This document shows, piece after piece, positions 25,373-35,085 of a DNA stretch of 35,976 nt. Position numbers and translations under genes: made by a program. The notes under the pieces are model-generated. The model had not been told where the DNA came from. It saw nothing but the letters and a program-made list of their open reading frames with translations, and did no database searches. Position 1 is the stretch's first letter. Every line of letters begins with the position of its first letter. The DNA is from a bacterium (GTDB lineage: Bacteria; Patescibacteriota; Minisyncoccia; Minisyncoccales; DAOWIS01): assembly GCA_030640805.1 (NCBI GenBank), contig DAOWIS010000021.1, positions 1 through 35,976 on the forward strand. Reading direction: 5' to 3'.

Positions 25373-25410
25373 AACAACAAAAAACGGGGTTAACCCCGTT
25401 TTTTGTTGTT
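25373..25410. terminator. intrinsic terminator, 19-bp perfect arms
   Basis: AACAACAAAAAACGGGGTT/AACCCCGTTTTTTGTTGTT. Confidence 0.85.
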
Positions 25411-25485
25411 TCATGCCTGCCCTGCACCGAACTGGTGTGGGATTCATGCTTCATGCTTCATGCTTCATACTTCATGTTTTATGTT

Positions 25486-26205
25486 TTACTCTCTTGCTAC
25501 CACTACTCCCCAGATTTCTTGAGCGCCAGATTCTTTTAAAACTTTGGCGCATTCTTCCAGAGTGGAGCCGGTGGTATAAATGTCGTCAATCAAAAAAATT
25601 TTCTTTTTTCTAATTTTTTCTTTGTTTTTACAAAAAAATGCTCCTTTGATATTTTTTTGACGTTGTTTAGCTTTTAGTTCTATCTGGGGTTGAGTTTTTC
25701 TTGTTTTAATAAGACAATCTGTTTCCAGAGAAATTTTAAAATATTTTGTTATTTCTTTGGCAATCTCTTCGGATTGATTAAATCCTCGCCATTTTTCTCT
25801 TTTTTTATCTAAGGAAACAGGAACTAATATAAATTGAGAAATATTTTTGAAAGATAGGGGATTTTGATTTAGGAGGAAAAAATGGGCAATAATCAAAGAA
25901 GCCAAAGGTTGAGATAATTCTTTTATAAGGGGCGGATATTTAAATCGGGAAATTGCCTTTTTAATCAAGGGATTTTGGTAAGAGGTGGCAAAATAAAGAC
26001 CAGAGAGGTTAGTTTTTGCCTTGCAGGGCTTACAAGTAAAACCATCAGGAATCCTTTTTTTACAAACTGGGCAAAATTGGTATTCCAAGATCTCAAGCGT
26101 AGAAAGGCAGTCCGGGCAAAGATAGGTTGCTTCTTTTTGACAGCCAAGACAAAATTTTGGGAAAAGAATATCTAAAATAAAACTCCTTAATTTAGAGAAT
26201 TTCAT
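25486..26205 (-). CDS. comFC: ComF family phosphoribosyltransferase-like protein
   Basis: LFPKFCLGCQKEATYLCPDCL zinc motif; C-terminal IFLIDDIYTTGSTLEECAKVLKESGA PRTase motif. Confidence 0.9.
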   Translation of the reverse strand: MKFSKLRSFILDILFPKFCLGCQKEATYLCPDCLSTLEILEYQFCPVCKKRIPDGFTCKPCKAKTNLSGLYFATSYQNPLIKKAISRFKYPPLIKELSQPLASLIIAHFFLLNQNPLSFKNISQFILVPVSLDKKREKWRGFNQSEEIAKEITKYFKISLETDCLIKTRKTQPQIELKAKQRQKNIKGAFFCKNKEKIRKKKIFLIDDIYTTGSTLEECAKVLKESGAQEIWGVVVARE

Positions 26206-26406
26206 ATTTCGTATTGATAATTTAGCATATAGTTAATAAAAATAATAAATTTCTAATTTCCAATTTCCAATGAATGATTTAATTTTTAATTTTAAAACAT
26301 TAATTTATTAAAAATTCATTGAAAATTGAGAATTGAGAATTGAAAATTAAGTTTCACTTATCCACAATTATAAATTTACCATAATTATGATATAATAAAA
26401 AAGATT

Positions 26407-27504
26407 ATGCTGAATATTTTTAAATTTTTAAAAAGAGAAAAAAGAGGAATAGGGATTGACATTGGCACTTCGGCAATAAAAATGGTAGAATTAAAAGGGA
26501 GGAAAGGATGTATTAAACTTTCTGCTTACGGAGAGTTCCAGAGATCTATATTTCCTAACAAACAGAGTTTTCAAAGTGGTCCCCTGTATTTATTAGAAGA
26601 AGAGGCAGCTCGAATTATTAAATTAATAAAAAATGAAGCTCAGATAAAATCTCGAAAAGCAGTAATGTCTATCCCTGTCTTTTCTAGTTTTTTTACTACT
26701 ATTACTTTGCCCTCTTTGCCAAAAGAAGAAATTACTGATGCTATTTCATTTCAAGCCAGACAATATATTCCTGTTCCTATTTCTGAAGTAGTATTGGATT
26801 GGAGCATTTTGAAATCTAAACCCCCACACCAAAATTTTGGTAGCGGAGGCAAGAAAGAAAAAGATCGAAATAATATTGATGTCTTGGTGGTGGCGGTACC
26901 GAACGAGGTGGTAAATAGATATGTTCGAATAGCCCAGCTTGCAGATATTGAATTATCAGCCCTTGAGGTAGAGACTTTTTCGTTGGCAAGATCTTTTTCC
27001 AAAGAGGATGATTCATCTTTTCTAATTATTGATTTTGGAGCAAATTCTACTAGTATAAGCATAATACGTAGAGGATCAGTTTTGATGGCTTATAGTCTTA
27101 ATTTCTCGTCAGCTAGATTTACTGAATCAATAAGTAAATTTTTAGAGTTAGAACCCAAAAAAGCAGAAGAATTGAAAAGAAAACAAGGGCTTCAAGATAA
27201 AGACACAATAGCTCCAATTATTTTACCTTTAATAGACAGAATTATCTCTGAAGTGGAAAAAATAGTAGATAATTATCGACGGAAACAAAAAAAAGAACTT
27301 AGGATTAAAAAAGTGATTATAGCGGGAGGTATGGCTAATTTGCCCGGCCTTAAAAATTATTTAGAAGAGAAATTAAAAAAGGAAATTGAGATTGGCAACC
27401 CCTTTTTAAATATTAAGACCCTGCCTATTCTTTCTCCAGTACTAAAGCAAATCGGACCTTCTTTTGCAGTAGCGGTAGGGATAGCGATGAGAGAACTTGA
27501 GTAA
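26407..27504 (+). CDS. pilM: type IV pilus assembly protein PilM
   Basis: GIGIDIGTSAIKMVEL, SFLIIDFGANSTSISIIRRG, VIIAGGMANLPGLKNYL. Confidence 0.92.
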   Translation: MLNIFKFLKREKRGIGIDIGTSAIKMVELKGRKGCIKLSAYGEFQRSIFPNKQSFQSGPLYLLEEEAARIIKLIKNEAQIKSRKAVMSIPVFSSFFTTITLPSLPKEEITDAISFQARQYIPVPISEVVLDWSILKSKPPHQNFGSGGKKEKDRNNIDVLVVAVPNEVVNRYVRIAQLADIELSALEVETFSLARSFSKEDDSSFLIIDFGANSTSISIIRRGSVLMAYSLNFSSARFTESISKFLELEPKKAEELKRKQGLQDKDTIAPIILPLIDRIISEVEKIVDNYRRKQKKELRIKKVIIAGGMANLPGLKNYLEEKLKKEIEIGNPFLNIKTLPILSPVLKQIGPSFAVAVGIAMRELE

Positions 27505-27574
27505 GTTGAAAATTAAAAGTGAAAAGTTAAAAATTACAATTTAAAATTCAAAATTGATTAAATTATAAATATTT

Positions 27575-27644
27575 TTACATTTTGCTCTATCATTTTGCAT
27601 TTTTCATTTTGAACTTTGCATTTGACTGAACGAAGTGAAGGAAC
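27575..27644 (+). repeat. leader repeat abutting the pilN start codon, nearly identical to the ftsZ copy
   Basis: TTTTGCTCTATCATTTTGCATTTTTCATTTTGAACTTTGCATTTGACTGAACGAAGTGAAGGAAC-ATG. Confidence 0.88.
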
Positions 27645-28178
27645 ATGCCTGAGAAAAAAATTACCTTAGTTCCCAAGAAAGAAAAATTTAGAAAAGGTCC
27701 TTCAAAAATTCTTATCCAAATTGGAATGGCAATTTTGATTATAGTTATTTTGGGACTTCTTGGAATTAAAATTTATCAGAGAATTTTAATCAGTAATTTT
27801 AGTTCATTAACTTCTACCCTAAAAAGTTTAATTGAACAAAGAGACAAAAAATTAGAGAAAGAGATTTTGATCGCCGGTCAAAAACTTTCCAATATTGACA
27901 TTCTCTTAATGCGACATGTTTATTCTTCAAAATTATTTAATTTCCTAGAAGAGAATACCCATCCTCAGGTAAGTTTATCGGGGTTTTCTAGCAATATGAA
28001 AACTATTTCTTTGTCTGGGAGAACTGTAAGCTTTGAAATTCTTTCTAAGCAAATTACTATCTTTTCTCTTCATTCCCAGGTCTCTAAAGTAATTTTGAAC
28101 AATGTTTCTTTTTCTCCTCAAGGAGGAGTAGATTTTAGTTTAACAATTAATATTAAACCACCTTTAATAAAAGATTAA
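27645..28178 (+). CDS. pilN: PilN-like inner-membrane protein
   Basis: One N-terminal TM, position after pilM, ferredoxin-like C-terminal region. Confidence 0.6.
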   Translation: MPEKKITLVPKKEKFRKGPSKILIQIGMAILIIVILGLLGIKIYQRILISNFSSLTSTLKSLIEQRDKKLEKEILIAGQKLSNIDILLMRHVYSSKLFNFLEENTHPQVSLSGFSSNMKTISLSGRTVSFEILSKQITIFSLHSQVSKVILNNVSFSPQGGVDFSLTINIKPPLIKD

Positions 28179-28191
28179 ATATTTAACTTTC

Positions 28192-28252
28192 GCTTTTTCA
28201 TTTTTCATTTTGCATTTTTCATTTTGAATTTGACCGAGCGAAACGAGGGAAC
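28192..28252 (+). repeat. leader repeat abutting the pilO start codon
   Basis: TTTTTCATTTTTCATTTTGCATTTTTCATTTTGAATTTGACCGAGCGAAACGAGGGAAC-ATG. Confidence 0.85.
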
Positions 28253-28801
28253 ATGGCTCCAAAATTAATTTTATTTCTTTGTCTAATCATTGTTTTTATC
28301 TTAGTCTACTTTTTAATACTACCTGATTATCAGGCAGTAAAAGAGATTCGGGCTAAAATTAAACAAACCAAGATTTTAATTTCTCAAGAAGGAATACTCA
28401 AGGAAAGATTTTCTAATCTTGCTAATAAATACCAAGAAAGGAAAGATGATTTCACTAAGTTAAATGAGATTATGCCTGAAGAAAGAGAGTATCTTTTACT
28501 TTTAGTTCAATTTCGGAATTTAGCTTCAGAGCAGGGAGTAATTCAGAGTGGATTAAGCATAGGAGGAATTCAGGCAGCGAGTGGCGGAGAAAAAACTAAT
28601 TTAGGGAAAGTGCCGATTAGTCTTAATATAACCGGTTCTTATTCTTCCATTAAATCTTATCTTAGAGCCTTAGAAAGTAATTTAAGATTGACCGATGTTA
28701 CTAATCTTAGTTTTTCTCCTACTCAAAGAGAAAAAGCTCCAACCGAGGGAGTTTCTATTTATTCTTTAGGAATTCAAGCCAATGTTTATAGCTTACAATA
28801 G
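28253..28801 (+). CDS. pilO: PilO-like inner-membrane protein
   Basis: N-terminal TM then coiled coil; 'PISLNITGSYSSIKSYLRALESNLRLTDVTNLSF' typical of PilO. Confidence 0.8.
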   Translation: MAPKLILFLCLIIVFILVYFLILPDYQAVKEIRAKIKQTKILISQEGILKERFSNLANKYQERKDDFTKLNEIMPEEREYLLLLVQFRNLASEQGVIQSGLSIGGIQAASGGEKTNLGKVPISLNITGSYSSIKSYLRALESNLRLTDVTNLSFSPTQREKAPTEGVSIYSLGIQANVYSLQ

Positions 28802-28934
28802 TTAAAAGTTAAAGGTCCAAAATTAAAAGTTTCAGTTCAAAGTTAAAAACCAATGGAAATATTTTTAACTTTTCATTTTTAACTTTAAACTTGACTGAGC
28901 CCAAGCGAAGCAAAGCGAGCGAGGGCGAAGGAAC

Positions 28935-29249
28935 ATGGTTATTTTACCTACTGAAGAAAAACCCAAAAAATTAATTTTTAGAAATTTTATTTTTATTCTA
29001 ATAACTTTAGTCATTATAGGAGGGCTGTTTTACTTTTCAACAATGGGCACTCCTTCTCTTCCTGTATCAGTTGTAGAAACCTCTATTATAAAATTAGATG
29101 ATATTGATAAGATAGAGAAAAATTTGGGGATTTTGGATAATCCAAAACTTAGTTCTCTTTATTCTTTTGGAAGATTGCCAACCCTAAAAGAAACCCTGAT
29201 TGATATTGAAAAAGGAATAGGAAGAGAAAATCCTTTTCTTCCTTACTAA
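28935..29249 (+). CDS. small PilP-like membrane protein
   Basis: TM segment and C-terminal 'GRENPFLPY'; position between pilO and pilB. Confidence 0.45.
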   Translation: MVILPTEEKPKKLIFRNFIFILITLVIIGGLFYFSTMGTPSLPVSVVETSIIKLDDIDKIEKNLGILDNPKLSSLYSFGRLPTLKETLIDIEKGIGRENPFLPY

Positions 29250-29279
29250 CTTAAAATAAATAGGAAGATTGTCTTATCT

Positions 29280-31037
29280 ATGGCGAAGAAAAATTTTCTT
29301 GAATTTTTAATCAAAAAAAATTTAGTAAGAAAAGACCAACTATTGGTTTTAAAGAAAGAAAGCAAGACATCAGACAAACCAATAGAAACTTTGATTTTAG
29401 AAAAAGGAATATTATCCGAGAAAGAATTTACTAAAGCTAAAGGAGAATTTATAGGTGTTCCCTTTCGACAAATGCCAGCCGGAGAGGAAATCCCACCTAG
29501 TGTCTTAGAGGAAATTCCGGAAGAAGCAGCTCTTCACTATAAAATTATTCCTTTAAATAGAAAAAATCATATTTTAGAGATAGGAATGGTAGATCCTGAA
29601 GATTTTAAAGCGAGAGAAGCTATAAAATTTATTTGTCTCCGTCATAAATTAAAATCTGAAATTTATATTATCGCTTCTTCTAATTTTTACGAGGTGGTTA
29701 AAAAATACAGGACTCTAAGAGAAGAAGTAGGAACTGCTTTAAAAGAATTAGAAAAAGAGTTGGAAATAGAAAAAAAGGAAAAGATTCGTCCTGTCCGTCG
29801 AAGGAAGGAAATAGAAAGAGTTATAGAAGAGGCGCCTGTCTCTAAAGTGGTAGCAGTAATGTTAAGGCATGCTGTGGAAGGGAGAGCTTCCGATATTCAT
29901 ATTGAGGCATCTGGGGATAGAGTGAGAGCAAGATTTAGAGTTGATGGAATTCTTTATGCTAGTATTTTTCTTCCTTTGAAAATATTACCGGCTATAGTTT
30001 CAAGAATAAAGATTCTTTCTAATTTACGGATTGATGAAACAAGAGTTCCTCAAGATGGAAGATTCCATACTGAAATAATAGGCAAAGGCATTGATTTTAG
30101 AGTTTCTACTTTTCCTACTGCCCAAGGAGAGAAAGTAGCGATAAGAATTTTAGATCCTACGGCTGGAGTTAAAACTCTTTCTCGGTTGGGACTTAGTGGA
30201 AAAAGTTTAGAGATTATAGAAAAGGGGATAGAAAAGCCATTTGGATTGATATTTTTGAGCGGACCTACCGGATCAGGCAAAACAACCACTCTTTATGCTA
30301 TAATGAATATACTTAATAAGGAGCAGGTTAACATTGTTACCTTGGAGGATCCGGTGGAATATTATTTAGATGGCGTTAATCAATCTCAAATTCGTCCAGA
30401 AATTGGTTATTCTTTTGCTTCCGGACTTAGACAGGTAGTAAGACAAGACCCTGATGTTATTATGGTGGGAGAGGTTAGAGATGAGGAGACAGCATCTCTG
30501 GTTACGCACGCTGCTCTAACCGGTCATATCGTTCTTTCTACTCTTCATACAAACGATGCAGTGGGAGTGATTCCTCGCTTAATTGACTTAGGAATTCAGC
30601 CATTTTTAATTCCGGCTTCTTTAAATTTAGCTGTGGCTCAGAGATTAGTAAGAAAATTATGCCCAGAGTGCAAAGAAAAAATAAGACCTCATCCTAAAGT
30701 AGAGAGGATTATTCGGGAAGAGATTTCTAAGTTACCTGAGGAAGTTAAAAAAGAGATAAAAATTTCTGCTCCCATTTATATTTATAAAGCCAGGGGATGT
30801 AAGAATTGTTTAAATAAAGGAACCAAAGGAAGAATAGCTATTTTTGAGGCATTGTCTATGACTTCCCAACTGGAAAAAATAATTTTAGAGGAGCCGAGTG
30901 AAACTAAAATTAAAGAAGAAGCCAAAAGGCAAGGAATGATTACTATGAAGCAAGACGGGATTTTAAAAGTTTTAGAAGGAATTGTCTCGATGGAGGATGT
31001 TTTGAAAGTGGTAGAGGTAACCGAGGAACAATTTTAA
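29280..31037 (+). CDS. pilB: type IV pilus assembly ATPase PilB/GspE
   Basis: Walker A GPTGSGKTTTLYAIM, VTLEDPVEYYLDGVNQSQI, tetracysteine CPEC...CKNC. Confidence 0.95.
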   Translation: MAKKNFLEFLIKKNLVRKDQLLVLKKESKTSDKPIETLILEKGILSEKEFTKAKGEFIGVPFRQMPAGEEIPPSVLEEIPEEAALHYKIIPLNRKNHILEIGMVDPEDFKAREAIKFICLRHKLKSEIYIIASSNFYEVVKKYRTLREEVGTALKELEKELEIEKKEKIRPVRRRKEIERVIEEAPVSKVVAVMLRHAVEGRASDIHIEASGDRVRARFRVDGILYASIFLPLKILPAIVSRIKILSNLRIDETRVPQDGRFHTEIIGKGIDFRVSTFPTAQGEKVAIRILDPTAGVKTLSRLGLSGKSLEIIEKGIEKPFGLIFLSGPTGSGKTTTLYAIMNILNKEQVNIVTLEDPVEYYLDGVNQSQIRPEIGYSFASGLRQVVRQDPDVIMVGEVRDEETASLVTHAALTGHIVLSTLHTNDAVGVIPRLIDLGIQPFLIPASLNLAVAQRLVRKLCPECKEKIRPHPKVERIIREEISKLPEEVKKEIKISAPIYIYKARGCKNCLNKGTKGRIAIFEALSMTSQLEKIILEEPSETKIKEEAKRQGMITMKQDGILKVLEGIVSMEDVLKVVEVTEEQF

Positions 31038-31265
31038 AGAGTTTTGTCTGCGAAGACAAGCCCTGAAGCAAAGCGAAGGGCGAAGTCTGAACGGATACAA
31101 AACCTTTACCCCGCACTTATTTTGCCATTTTTAAATTTAATATAGTTGAAATAATCATCGAGATAAGTTAGCTCTCGCGGTGCAGTGGCTGAATAAGCCC
31201 GACCGAAGGGAGTGCACCGCCTCAATATTATTTTGCAAAATAAGGGCTGGGGTGGATTATACTCT

Positions 31266-31637
31266 ATGGCCTACATTCTTTTAATTGAAGACGATCCATT
31301 TGTGGCTGACATTTATGTGACTAAATTTACCGAGGTCGGACTTACTATAGATTTAGCCCGGGATGGCAAAGAAGGTCTTGAAAAAATTAAAGAGAAAAAG
31401 CCAGATCTTGTTCTTTTAGACATCTTATTGCCCAAGTTAGGGGGACTCGAATTGTTAAAAATAATGAAAAAAGATCTAAAATTTAAAAATATTCCAGTAA
31501 TTTTATTAAGTAATTTAGGGCAAAAAGAAGATGTAAAAAAGGGACTGGAACTGGGAGCAAGTGATTATATTATAAAAGCTAATTTTACCCCTACTGAAAT
31601 GGTAAATAGGGTAAAAGATTTACTAAAAGCAGAATAA
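31266..31637 (+). CDS. single-domain response regulator (REC)
   Basis: YILLIEDDPFVADIY, PDLVLLDILLPKLGGLELL, LGASDYIIKANF; start at MAYIL rather than the longer ORF start at 31212. Confidence 0.92.
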   Translation: MAYILLIEDDPFVADIYVTKFTEVGLTIDLARDGKEGLEKIKEKKPDLVLLDILLPKLGGLELLKIMKKDLKFKNIPVILLSNLGQKEDVKKGLELGASDYIIKANFTPTEMVNRVKDLLKAE

Positions 31638-31759
31638 CGCAGATAACAAGCAGAGAGACGCAGAAATTCAGCGTTTATCTGCGTTGATATTAGCGTGAAG
31701 GGAGCGAAGCCCTGAACCATACGGTTCAAGGCGAAGCGACCGATCTGCTTCTACAAATT

Positions 31760-32827
31760 ATGGTTGATTATCAAAAAAAATTAGAAGAGCTTTTGACTGA
31801 TTGTATAAACAAGAATTCTTCCGACCTTCATATTTCGGTTGGAAGATATCCAACTCTAAGGATTGACGGAGGATTAGTGCCTTTGTCCGAACAGAAAATA
31901 CTAACACCCGGAGATAGCGAAGGATTGGCTTTTACTCTGATGTCAGAAGAAGAAAGACAAAGATTTCTAAAAGAAAAGGAAATTGATTTTTCTTATAACC
32001 TAAAAGGAAAAGCTAGGTTTCGAATTAATGTTTATCTTCAAAGTGGATTTATTAGTATTGCCTTTAGACATATTCCTTCAGTCATTAAAACGGTGGAAGA
32101 ATTAAACCTTCCATCTATTTTACATCGCTTTGTTAAGCCTACCCAAGGATTTGTATTAGTAGTAGGACCATCGGGTCATGGAAAATCCACAACACTGGCT
32201 GCCTTAATTGATGAGGTAAATCATTCTCGAACTGAACACATTATTACCATCGAAGACCCTATTGAATATGTATTTTTACAGGATCGTTCTATTATAGATC
32301 AAAGAGAGGTTTTTCAGGATACTCGAAGTTTTGCTAGTGCCCTGCGCGTTTCCTTTCGTCAAGATCCTAATATATTAATGGTGGGAGAAATGAGGGATTT
32401 GGAGACAATGGCTACTGCTCTCACTGCTGCCGAAACAGGCCATCTGGTCTTTTCTACCCTTCATACTAATAATGCTGCCCAGACCATTGATAGGATTATT
32501 GATAGTTTTCCTGCCAACCAACAAGACCAGGTGAGGGTTCAACTTGCGGGTAATCTACTGGGAGTAATTTCCCAACGGCTTATTCCCCAGATTGAAAAAG
32601 GGCGAGTTCCGGCCTGTGAGGTAATGATTGCTAATGCTGCCGTGAGTAATATAATTAGAGAAAGGAGAACCCATGAGTTAGATTTAGTAATTTCTACCAG
32701 TGCTGAAGAAGGAATGATCTCTCTTAATAGGTCTTTGGTGAATTTAGTACAAAGTAGCGAAATAACACTGGAAGATGCCAAGAGGTATTCCTTGAATCCG
32801 GTAGAGTTGTTAGCAATGATAGACTAA
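31760..32827 (+). CDS. pilT: twitching motility ATPase PilT
   Basis: SSDLHISVGRYPTLRIDG, GPSGHGKSTTLAALID, VGEMRDLETMATALTAAETGHLVFSTLHTN. Confidence 0.95.
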   Translation: MVDYQKKLEELLTDCINKNSSDLHISVGRYPTLRIDGGLVPLSEQKILTPGDSEGLAFTLMSEEERQRFLKEKEIDFSYNLKGKARFRINVYLQSGFISIAFRHIPSVIKTVEELNLPSILHRFVKPTQGFVLVVGPSGHGKSTTLAALIDEVNHSRTEHIITIEDPIEYVFLQDRSIIDQREVFQDTRSFASALRVSFRQDPNILMVGEMRDLETMATALTAAETGHLVFSTLHTNNAAQTIDRIIDSFPANQQDQVRVQLAGNLLGVISQRLIPQIEKGRVPACEVMIANAAVSNIIRERRTHELDLVISTSAEEGMISLNRSLVNLVQSSEITLEDAKRYSLNPVELLAMID

Positions 32828-33089
32828 AATCAAAATGCAAAAATCAAAATGCAAAATGATAAGTTAAAAGTCAAAGAGAAATTTCTATTAAACCTGAAAT
32901 CCTAAACCCGAAGCCCGAAAAAATATCCAATATCCAATACCCAACCAGTTTTAAATAATTTTAGTCATTGGGATTTAGGATTTTGTTCGGATTTCGGATT
33001 TGGTCATTAGGATTTATATCAATTCTCTTTACATTTTGAATTACATTTTGACTTTTGAGATTTGATTTTTGAATTTGAGCAAAGCGAAT

Positions 33090-34292
33090 ATGCGTTTTAA
33101 TTACAAATCTAGAACTTCAGAAGGAGAGATTCAGGCAGGAACAGTAGAAGCCAGTACTCACCAGGCAGCCTTAGATATTCTCCGGCGCCGTCATTTAGTA
33201 GTTACTAGTTTGGAAAGTGCTAAACGTCCTTTTTATGCTAAAAAAATTAAATTTTTTGAAAGGATTACAACTAAAGATATAGTGATATTTTCTCGTCAAT
33301 TAGCAGTACTTTTTAATTCAGAAATTCCTTTAGTAGAGGCCCTTAGAACTTTAGCCGAGCAAACCAAAAATAGAGCTTTTGAGATTAAAATTTTTGGAAT
33401 AGCAGAAGATGTAGACGGAGGAATGCTTTTTTCAAATTCTCTTGCTCGTTATCCGAAGATATTTAATAAATTTTATATAAATATGATAAAATCAGGGGAG
33501 GTAGCGGGAAATTTAAGTGAGGTTTTAGAGTATTTAGCCGACCACACAGAGCGAGAATTTAATCTTAATGCTAAAATTAAAGGAGCGATGATTTATCCAT
33601 CTTTTATTATTGGAATGTTGATATTAGTAGGGATAATAATGCTTCTTTTTGTTGTTCCTAATTTAGTGGAAATTTTTGAGGAATCTGGGGTTAAACTTCC
33701 TTGGACAACTAAGACCTTAATTTTTACAAGTGATTTTGTTTGTTCCTGGTGGTGGCTTTTGTTATTGGTAATTGGAGGACTTATAGGAGGAATTATATGG
33801 TATAAAAAAACACCAGAAGGTAAAGATATTTGGGACAGAATTGTTTTAGAATTGCCTATTCTGGGCAACATTGCCCAGAAGATGTATTTATCTCGATTTT
33901 CCGAAAATTTAGCTACTTTAATTAAAGCCGGGATTCCTATTACTCAAGCTTTAGAAATTACGGCAGGTATTATAGGGAATAATATTTATCAGAAAATCGT
34001 TTTAAAAGCCCGAGTAGCAGTAAGAAGAGGGGAGACCATAAGTTCGGTTTTAGCTAAGGAAATTGATATTCCTCCGGTAGTTACTCAAATGACTGCAGTG
34101 GGAGAAAAGAGCGGAAAATTAGATAGTATTTTATTAAATTTAGCTAAGTTTTATCAGGAAGAAGTAGATAGAATAGTGAATAATTTAGTAGATATAATCC
34201 AGCCAGTTTTAATTGTAATATTGGGAATATTTGTAGGACTATTTGTAGCTTCTATTCTTTTGCCAATTTACAATTTAGCTGGTACAATGTAA
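33090..34292 (+). CDS. pilC: type IV pilus inner-membrane platform protein PilC/GspF
   Basis: FSRQLAVLFNSEIPLVEALRTLAEQ, RFSENLATLIKAGIPITQALEI; start at MRFNYKSR. Confidence 0.94.
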   Translation: MRFNYKSRTSEGEIQAGTVEASTHQAALDILRRRHLVVTSLESAKRPFYAKKIKFFERITTKDIVIFSRQLAVLFNSEIPLVEALRTLAEQTKNRAFEIKIFGIAEDVDGGMLFSNSLARYPKIFNKFYINMIKSGEVAGNLSEVLEYLADHTEREFNLNAKIKGAMIYPSFIIGMLILVGIIMLLFVVPNLVEIFEESGVKLPWTTKTLIFTSDFVCSWWWLLLLVIGGLIGGIIWYKKTPEGKDIWDRIVLELPILGNIAQKMYLSRFSENLATLIKAGIPITQALEITAGIIGNNIYQKIVLKARVAVRRGETISSVLAKEIDIPPVVTQMTAVGEKSGKLDSILLNLAKFYQEEVDRIVNNLVDIIQPVLIVILGIFVGLFVASILLPIYNLAGTM

Positions 34293-34437
34293 AGGAGTTC
34301 CCTACGAATTACGAATTTTTTCGAATTACGAATATTTGTATATAACGCATTAGTAATTTATAGCCTTAAGATAAAATTAGCCGAGAAAATAACAAAGGTC
34401 GATAATAATCGAAAATAAAAAAAACTAAAAATTAAAT

Positions 34438-34884
34438 ATGAAAAAACGCGGATTCACTTTAATCGAACTTTTGGTGGTAATTGCCATTATTGGAATTTTA
34501 GCCGGAATTATTATTGCTTCAACCGGAACTGCTCGGAGGCAGGCTCGCGATTCCAAGAGAATAGCTGATGTTAATCAGATTTTAACTGCTTTAGCTTTAT
34601 TTTATATGGATACAGATGGTTGGCCTGCCAATCTCACTCCCGGCGCTTCAGCATTGGAACCTGATTATATGCCGAGAGTCCCCCTGGATCCTGATGGTGT
34701 GGATTATGTTTTGATGACAGTTGTTAATAGTGCCTGTGTTCAGACTCAAGATTGGGATGCTGCTGGTTCTGGTCCGGCTAATACAGGTGAAGAAGGTGAT
34801 ATTGATCCTGCTGCTTTGGAAACTATTGCTGGTTGTGATGATACTTGTGATGTTGATAATTACTGTATGGCAGTCACTCCGTAA
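34438..34884 (+). CDS. pilA: type IV pilin
   Basis: KKRGFTLIELLVVIAIIGILAGIIIASTG class III signal. Confidence 0.93.
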   Translation: MKKRGFTLIELLVVIAIIGILAGIIIASTGTARRQARDSKRIADVNQILTALALFYMDTDGWPANLTPGASALEPDYMPRVPLDPDGVDYVLMTVVNSACVQTQDWDAAGSGPANTGEEGDIDPAALETIAGCDDTCDVDNYCMAVTP

Positions 34885-35085
34885 ATTATTCTTTGCAGTG
34901 CAACCTTTATTGCTTTGTTTTAGGGAAAAGAGATTATAGGTTGGTATCTGGGAATGATATAAATGTCAAATTCCCAATGACAAATGTCAAATGAATTATT
35001 AAATGACTAAATGACAAATTAAATTTTAATATTTAGATATTTGTCATTCATTTGTCATTTGGATTTAGTCATTAGTCATTGTTTT

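Noticed and set aside
21515-26365. Replication origin based on DnaA boxes TGTGGATAA (about 21520) and TTATCCACA (about 26357)
   Set aside because: Only two exact 9-mers 5 kb apart in an AT-rich window, with no cluster and no dnaA/dnaN nearby; compatible with chance.
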